From: Onchidella celtica
Taxonomy: Eukaryota > Mollusca > Gastropoda > Systellommatophora > Onchidiidae
NCBI GenBank assembly: GCA_963931925.1
Contig: OZ007573.1
Coordinates: forward strand, 35,687,307 to 35,751,306
DNA length: 64,000 nt
Direction of reading: 5' to 3'
Made by a program: the position numbers and the translations under genes
Shown here: piece by piece, positions 57,466 through 64,000 of the stretch
How the letters are laid out: each line of letters begins with the position of its first letter
Position numbering within the stretch: the stretch's first letter is position 1
The notes under the pieces: generated by a model
What the model saw: the letters and a program-made list of their open reading frames with translations, nothing else
Told to the model about the DNA's origin: nothing
The model's database searches: none

Positions 57466-57534
57466 CGGCGGGATTCGAACCGAGGATTTTTCGCGTCCCA
57501 GCCAAACGCGTTAACCATTAGGCCACTGCCTGGC
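57466..57534 (-). mobile_element. Well-preserved tRNA-like SINE head
   Basis: On the minus strand TGGCCTAATGGTTAACGCG (A box) is followed by TCGGTTCGAATCCC (B box, 57482-57470) at normal tRNA spacing, with GGC/GCC words at both ends. It is the best preserved Pol III promoter in the window. A real tRNA gene is possible, but an unclear anticodon stem and the downstream low-complexity DNA favour a SINE head. Confidence 0.5.
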
Positions 57535-57934
57535 CCATGGGAGCAAGCGGGTAGCTCCAATAATAAAGACACTCAATGATATTGCAGGTATGCCGCCATA
57601 ACTACATATAAACAACATAAGATAACCACTTAAGTACACATACACACGGGAAAACATTTAACATGTAATCCGTTTGATTTTATATATTTTAATCCAAAGT
57701 CTGCTGCGTGGACGAAAGACAGGAATACAGTAGTGTTAAACAGGCACTGATCTTCCCCTTAGAATGACAAGGTTCTATCTCCACATTTTGGCTGAAATGA
57801 GTTACACACTACACTACACAGTACTTTTACAGGACTTCTCCATTGAGTGTCAAAGTATCAAGCAGATTCGGTATGTAATTTGTACGTATCACTAAAAAGA
57901 AACAAAAAAATTCTTTGCTCTAAAAGCTATGATC

Positions 57935-58369
57935 ACATGAAACTTTAATCCTGGATTTCTCAAACGCTGACAGAAGGGAGTTAGAACCTTGTCTTTACAT
58001 GAAACTTTAATCCTGGATTTCTCAAACGCTGACAGAAGGGAGTTAGAACCTTGTCTTTACATGAAACTTTAATCCTGGATTTCTCAAACGCTGACAGAAG
58101 GGAGTTAGAACCTTGTCTTTACATGAAACTTTAATCCTGGATTTCTCAAACGCTGACAGAAGGGAGTTAGAACCTTGTCTTTACATGAAACTTTAATCCT
58201 GGATTTCTCAAACGCTGACAGAAGGGAGTTAGAACCTTGTCTTTACATGAAACTTTAATCCTGGATTTCTCAAACGCTGACAGAAGGGAGTTAGAACCTT
58301 GTCTTTACATGAAACTTTAATCCTGGATTTCTCAAACGCTGACAGAAGGGAGTTAGAACCTTGTCTTTC
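57935..58369. repeat. 62-bp minisatellite, 7 copies
   Basis: ATGAAACTTTAATCCTGG starts at 57937, 57999, 58061, 58123, 58185, 58247 and 58309, exactly 62 bp apart. The units appear identical apart from the junctions, indicating recent expansion or ongoing homogenisation. Confidence 0.95.
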
Positions 58370-58742
58370 TAAGGGGGCGTAATGTATTCATGGAGACAAA
58401 TGGATAGAACAGGGCGTCCAAACAACAGACAGACATAACGCTAGACACGCACCATGTCATGCTAATAGACAGAATTGACAAAGGGGCCTAAAGCACTTAC
58501 TGTTGTACACAGGAAATTTTTCCCACGATCGCTCCAAGTGAAGAAGACACGGTCACAAAAAGAAACGACGCATGGCAAGATAAGCTGCCTTGATAACGCA
58601 TGGCGAATAATATAAAAACTGTGAATTTCTTAGTCAGCCTTGGGAGTATTTTAATGGCAAATGTTGGCAAATAGCACAGCACCATGGTAGAGATGTCGCC
58701 GGCTTAAAACGATGAGTCATCTAAAGGAAAAAAATATGTTAA

Positions 58743-58835
58743 CCCTCTAACGCTCCCACCTAGGTTACTTTAGCCAAAAATTTCTGAAACATGCAAAACT
58801 GACTTGATAGTCAAATGAATGCAAATTGTACATCT
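58743..58835 (+). mobile_element. Possible piggyBac-like MITE end
   Basis: TTAA (58739-58742) followed by CCCTCTAACGCTCCC, nearly identical to the left end of the element at 31752. The right end was not found, so it may be a truncated copy; the stated end is arbitrary. Confidence 0.35.
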
Positions 58836-58971
58836 CTATCAACAAAAATCATTTGTTAGTAAATATAGAAGTGTGCAGGACACAGAACATTCGGAATCTG
58901 ACGACTGTTTCAAACATGAAATAAAATACAACCACCGTGAGAAATATAATCAGAATGAACCCAGCCTCGAG

Positions 58972-59038
58972 AAGGATTCGAACATAGAACCTCTCATGCC
59001 GAGGCAAACGGCTCTAGCCATTGAACCACCACACAGGC
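58972..59038 (-). mobile_element. tRNA-like SINE head
   Basis: Minus strand: TGGTTCAATGGCTAGAGCCG (A box) then TATGTTCGAATCC (B box, 58986-58974). A tRNA-like spacing without a closed acceptor stem. Confidence 0.5.
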
Positions 59039-59485
59039 CTGAAGACTTAAAGTGTCAGTAAAAGAATGATTCTGTGTGCAAGACTTCAATGTTCAAGACG
59101 CATTAAAAAAAACCACGATAAGTCACAGAAATGTTAGGCCTACCTTGATTTAAAAAAGACAACAAAAAAATTAATTCTCACGCATGAAATACTGGCACAA
59201 AAATCGCTGTTCAGGTGCAGCTTGCCAAACTGCTTTCTGAATATCTTGAACAGTTTTCTTAGCTCTTGAAGTTTAAATACGCCGAAAAACTACGACAGGT
59301 TGACGGGATCCAATTGGCAACAAGTTCTGTTCCAGTGCATTCCACTGATGTGAACTTCCTCTATCTTAGTCATGCTTGCTTTACAAGAAATTTCCGGTGA
59401 AGTTTTTTAACGATGACTGCACACTTCATTTGTTTTCTTCTTTCTTGCACCTCCTACCCCTAACTAATTATGTTTCAGTTTCTGC

Positions 59486-59550
59486 CAATCCACTGGTGAC
59501 AGCGCTTGGCTTGCATGCCATAAATCCCCGGTTCGAATCTCGCTTTGGCA
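59486..59550 (+). mobile_element. tRNA-like SINE head
   Basis: Plus strand: CCACTGGTGACAGCGC (A-box region, about 59490) then CCGGTTCGAATCTCG (B box, 59528-59542). Different in sequence from the other heads in the window. Confidence 0.5.
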
Positions 59551-59559
59551 TAGTTCTAC

Positions 59560-62195
59560 AAAGCCATCAGCGAAAATATAATAACTTACTGTATTACAGC
59601 ATTAGGAGGCGATGCCAGAGAAAGTGACAAGAACAAACTTAACACAGACATCAAGAAAATATGCAGCATGACACGACACGGCATTTTCCAGTTTTGATCA
59701 GCTGTACTCCAGTGCATGAGTAAAGAAATGTATATCCATTTTAAATGGCAGTCAGCATCCCCTGTTTCATCAAAATATCTAGATCAACCAAGAGCAACAG
59801 AATAATACACATGAAAGCAAACAGAGAAAGATACAAATGATCATTTTTGCCCATCGCAATCTGCCTTAACCAGACATTTTAGCTAGATGTGTGCCACAAT
59901 ATTTCACTAAGGTTCCTAACCATGTCACTTCATGTATACCTGTTATTGAGTTTACTGAGTTGTGATACATGTCATGGTGTGTAAGATATGTGTGCCATGT
60001 ATGTGCTATTCAAACGCTCTGTGAAAGAGAATTTCCCTCATGGCATAATAAAGTGATTCTTATCCTCATCCTTAGTAAAAGCAGATGGCACGTCATTTTC
60101 TCCACAGAAGAAAAACCAAAATTCTACACAATGCGGATAAACTTATGTTCAGCGTAGCAGAGAAATCAATACTTCCTAATTTCGCGCATAAACCAACATT
60201 CCACATATTGCAAATATACTGATTGAGCTGTTAATTGCACATACCAATGCAATGCCAATATCTCCCGTAATGAATCTACAGACTTCTCAGTCAGATAAAG
60301 CAACGTTCCCTACTAAGTAGACGAATCAATAATCATCACAAGGTAATGTAAGCAATTCTCACTTACCAGGGAATTTAAACACGCCAATATCCACAATGCT
60401 ATGAATGCAGGAAAAAAACAATATTCACTGATATGCAAATGTAACAAATTGTAACCGCCAATCAGCGAGCTCAACATCTATATAGCTAACAGCGAATGTG
60501 TGTCTGAATGTTCGCAAAAACATTCTGGCTCATACTGCTCATTCTGTGGTTTTTATAATAGTTCGTCAATGGCTCAAACTGCTCAGATTTTCATGAAAAA
60601 TGTTCAAGATGCCCTCCTTTCGCCATGCAGAACATTCTCTTTTTACATTTGGCGGCTCCAAATGGTGGAGAAGTTTTGTTTTTGTTTTTTACTTTGCTTT
60701 GGGTCACTGACTGCTCGCCTCCCGTACTGCTTTTCACAAACGCACGAGCCCGTGATGTCATCATTTCCTTCGGATTTAATAAACCATAGCACAAACTACC
60801 CAGTGCGCAGTTCATTGTCATTTCATGACTGCTGACGGGATGCATAGGGTTTTAACGTGCCAAGAGGGTGCAGTAAGACCAAACGTATCTAGAAATACAA
60901 TAAGATGAGAGTCTGAGAAGAAATAAACAACTGCAAAAACAAAAACAGCAAACTGATGCAGATCGGTTACAGTCACCCAGAACTGAAACTAAAAAACCAC
61001 ATTTATCCCGGGAAGCGCCGGATACCTCAGCTTGTACATATTAAAGCCAACAGGTCAAGATTTGAAATCCCATGTGATAAATTTAGAAGTTCACGTCATT
61101 ATGTATATTTATAACCAGATAAAAGTTTCCCCACTACAGCACGGCTTTCTCTACTGCTCCGTCAATGACAGCACATTGTATTACCTTCACATCTTAGACA
61201 CTTCTTAACAGATAATCGTCTAAAGGGACTCAATGACATGAAGTTCATTTAAGCATTAGAAATCGTAGAGCGTGCGTTGGAGAGATGACTAAAGTATAAT
61301 GAAACACTCATTTCAAAGGCACAAACAGCACTTTCACTGAACAACTTGTCCAGTGCAAGCACTGCAGAAACTCTCGCTCGTTTTTTTTTTCCTTTTCTTT
61401 TGGTCTTTATTTTACTACTGCTGATGTAGTAGGAATACACTGAGATAGGTTGGCTACAGAGTAGGATGGGACGAGGTAGATAAACTGATTCATAATCGGT
61501 AGATTTCATAGACTTTGCAAGATTCTCTTTGCCATACACCCGTGCAGGTGTTAGCCTGTGAAGTTGATACGAAGCATCGTAAAACAGTATTACAGTTATG
61601 TTAGTACTCACCGTATCAGCACAACAACCGAGCCAATTGTCGAGTTCCACTATGTGAACTTGTTTCAGTAGCAATCACTCGTACAAACTCCGCAACCGAG
61701 GCACCAACGTAATCCCAGTTTAATAATCGTGAGGTGACACCAAATGGGAAAGCAATGATGCAAAGAACTCGCAGTTTTATCTGTACCTTGCGGTTTATTT
61801 CCCCATTACCGTTGCCTTGGTAAAACCATCTGAACGCAAACCAATGACGAAGCATGGGTCTGAATTCTAAATTTAAACCAGGAAATTCCTTGCGCGCATT
61901 GATTACTCACTTATCAGTGTCACACGGCTCACCATCAACCAATGCGGAGCGTGTCGTCGGTGGAAGATAGTACAGAGGTTGTTGTAGTGGGGGAGGAGAA
62001 AAAAAAAAACAAACAGTGAAAGAAAAAAAATCGATTTGGTTTCAACACTGTTTTATGGGAGCGGGTGTGGAGATGATTGCAAGGTCATGTCACTGTAATG
62101 TGTTGATGATGATGTCCCGTGTACTGTTGTATTGGATGAAATAAAGGTAGACGAAGAGGAGAATGAGTGCAGTCTGTGTCAACTGGAAGGAAAAT
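59560..62195. other. Non-coding stretch
   Basis: I see no gene, RNA or mobile element with recognisable ends here. Short frames lack domains. Confidence 0.45.
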
Positions 62196-62199
62196 GTAT

Positions 62200-62262
62200 A
62201 TGTGTGTGTGTGTCTGTGTCTGTCTGTCTGTGTGTATGGGCAGGTTTGGGGGGGGGGGGGGT
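62200..62262. repeat. (GT)n/(GTCT)n microsatellite with G-run
   Basis: GTGTGTGTGTGTCTGTGTCTGTCTG followed by a G-run at about 62248-62261. Confidence 0.85.
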
Positions 62263-62449
62263 GGTGAATGAACTTGAAACAAATATTTAACATACAAGAA
62301 TAATGTTATAGCGGCACCTTTACAAAATTTGTGCGTGTAGTATGAATGGAAGGGGGCGGGAGCATAAGAAACAACAAACTGATATAATATATTATATATT
62401 ATTATGTGAACATTTCAACAAGAGAAAGTCGGCATGTATGAGAGCTGGG

Positions 62450-62660
62450 GCGGACAGAGAGATGTAGAGAGAATAAGTAAGGTCTTGAAGAGGAGAAAGG
62501 AATGTGATGGTGTTTTTATGAAGGGAGGAAGAAAGGGAGGGAGACAGACAGACAGAAAGTGAGTGTCAACGAAGGTAATGAGAGAGAGACTGTCTGCATC
62601 TGTGTGTTTGTGAGAGAGACAGAAAGAGAGAGAGAATGAAAGAGGCACAAAGAGAACTAC
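62450..62660. repeat. GA-rich low-complexity field
   Basis: GAGAGA, GGAGGAAGAAAGG and GACAGACAGA words with GT-rich interruption near 62600. Confidence 0.8.
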
Positions 62661-63057
62661 ATACAAAAGGGCGGCCATTAAAAAAAAAAAAGCACTGTGC
62701 TATAAGTAGCTCAAACCGTAACAAAGGTAGAAAGACAGACCTACAGACAGACAGGTGTTCAGTGATGAAAGTTTAATGTAGTGCACATCAGGCAACGGAG
62801 ATAAGACAAGGAAGGACAGACAAACGGAATGACAGACAGAAACATAAGGTATGGATGATGTTTGTCCTGGCAATGCGCACCGTGGTGCGAAATTCTATTT
62901 ACGCTTGAACTGATTTCAACAGGTGTGCGCGATACTCCATTGTATATTGTATATCAGTGTATGCTGTGATGATTAGCTGCGTTATATTTCTCAGGGTAAT
63001 ACACGCTATTATCATAGGATTACCCATGAATTATACTCTCTGTATACAGGGTAAGGG

Positions 63058-63060
63058 AAG

Positions 63061-63091
<31 letters not shown>

Positions 63092-63545
63092 AAAGAAATA
63101 GAGAGAGAGAGATGAGAAGAATGTATCTTAAAATCACATACCCCATGTTATTGAAAAGGGCTATTGCTTGTCTAGCTGTGTTGTGTTGAATCTGGCTTTG
63201 GGAGGGACAGATAGAGATAGAGAGAGAGAGAGAGAGAAGTGTGAGACAGAGAGAAGAGAGAGGGAGAAAATAGAATAAAAATGAATTATAACAGTAAAGT
63301 TACAGACCCCATATTATTGCCAAGGCCTATTGGGTGTCTTATTGTCGAGTTTTGGATGCTGAAAGAGTGACAGAGAGAGAGAGAGAAAGAGAGGGGGCGG
63401 GAAGAGAGAGAGAGAGAAAACAGAAAAAAATTAATCATAAAAGTTGCATGTCCCAGATCATCCCATGGGCCCAATGTCTCCCATTGAATACTGACTGAGA
63501 GACAGAGAGAAACAGAGAGAGAGAGAAAGAGAGAAAGAGAGATTA
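63058..63545. repeat. Imperfect GA-containing higher-order repeat
   Basis: Three modules each join a (GA)n block to a unique-looking segment whose cores are related: ACATACCCCATGTTATTG (near 63138), ACAGACCCCATATTATTG (near 63302), and a more diverged GCATGTCCCAGATCATCCC (near 63446). Spacings are about 164 and 144 bp. It appears to be an old tandem duplication anchored on GA tracts. Confidence 0.6.
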
Positions 63546-63684
63546 GAAATAAGAAAGCTGTTTGTTTGCAACAGGTAGATCGAGACGAACAGCAGCACAT
63601 GGTGACAACTCTTAATATGTGTCACGTTTATGCTATCACTTCATCCATCTTTTGTACAAACATCAAGCATGAAGTTAAAAATGA

Positions 63685-63780
63685 ACGAGAGAGACAGACT
63701 GACAGAGAAAGAGAGAGAGAGAGAAAGACAGCGTCTGAAAGAAAGAATGAAAGAAAGAGAGAAAAGAAGAAAGATAAAAG
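63685..63780. repeat. GA-rich microsatellite
   Basis: GAGAGACAGACTGACAGAGAAAGAGAGAG and AAAGAAAG words; a fourth GA block in the same neighbourhood. Confidence 0.85.
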
Positions 63781-64000
63781 TTCACCCTACATTTTTTATA
63801 AGGACAATGCGCCAAAAAACTGGGTGTAACGACTATTGATGGAACTGGAGTGATGAGGGTGGGAGAATGATGGCATCAACCCCAGAGCCCAGAGACTGGT
63901 TTCTCGTACTCAGTGAATATCGGTGAACGAATCATCAATAATAAATTACTTCAATTAACTATAACAGTATGTCGGAAATGTCAATCTGGATAGATTAGGC

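Overview
This window looks like gene-poor nuclear DNA from an invertebrate animal. A lophotrochozoan, plausibly a marine gastropod mollusc, fits best. That rests on the mix of repeats (a Gmr1-order Ty3/gypsy element, an RTE-like LINE, a THAP/P-element transposon, several tRNA-derived SINE heads, and abundant GA/CT and GT microsatellites) and on the lack of dense coding. No exon of a conserved host gene was recognised on either strand. The taxon is an inference, not read directly from the sequence.

Left part (1-15 kb). This is AT-rich DNA with a 7-copy 42-bp minisatellite (about 1198-1493), a long polypurine tract (about 1570-1990), a very homogeneous 76-bp satellite of about 35 units (4679-7343), SINE-like segments (about 7450-7762, 10104-10172, 12701-12774), a diverged 171-bp duplication, and large GA-rich microsatellite fields (10.6-10.9, 13.3-13.8 and 14.6-14.9 kb).

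Middle part (15-31 kb). An old LINE C-terminal remnant is split by a young Ty3/gypsy LTR retrotransposon (15845-24900). The LTRs are 1237 bp each and differ by about five bases, and a 5-bp duplication GTTCG flanks the element. Its single gag-pol frame has integrase upstream of reverse transcriptase, the Gmr1-type order. At 27834-31038 lies an apparently full-length RTE-like LINE on the minus strand. It has an intact 1005-codon endonuclease-reverse transcriptase and a 12-bp target-site duplication. A foldback element (about 27045-27230) precedes it.

Right part (31-64 kb). A piggyBac-like MITE candidate lies at 31752-31968. A nearly complete P-superfamily DNA transposon (42016-45585) has 61-bp terminal inverted repeats, an exact 8-bp duplication CTCAGAGC and a THAP transposase broken by two frameshifts. 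A palindromic MITE with TTA duplications (53544-53839) is followed by a 5'-truncated Rex1/CR1-like LINE (about 53950-55092). Two more minisatellites (27 bp x 9; 62 bp x 7), more tRNA-like SINE heads and a GA-rich higher-order repeat complete the window. One open frame with a signal-peptide-like start (52688-53233) is the only weak host-gene candidate.

The elements record successive layers of insertion: LTR element into LINE remnant, LINE into a 21-bp repeat array, and a simple hairpin repeat into a MITE. Nothing here looks like a cooperating set of host genes. The least ordinary items are the rearranged pol order of the LTR element, the precisely delimited P element and LINE, and the palindromic MITE family.
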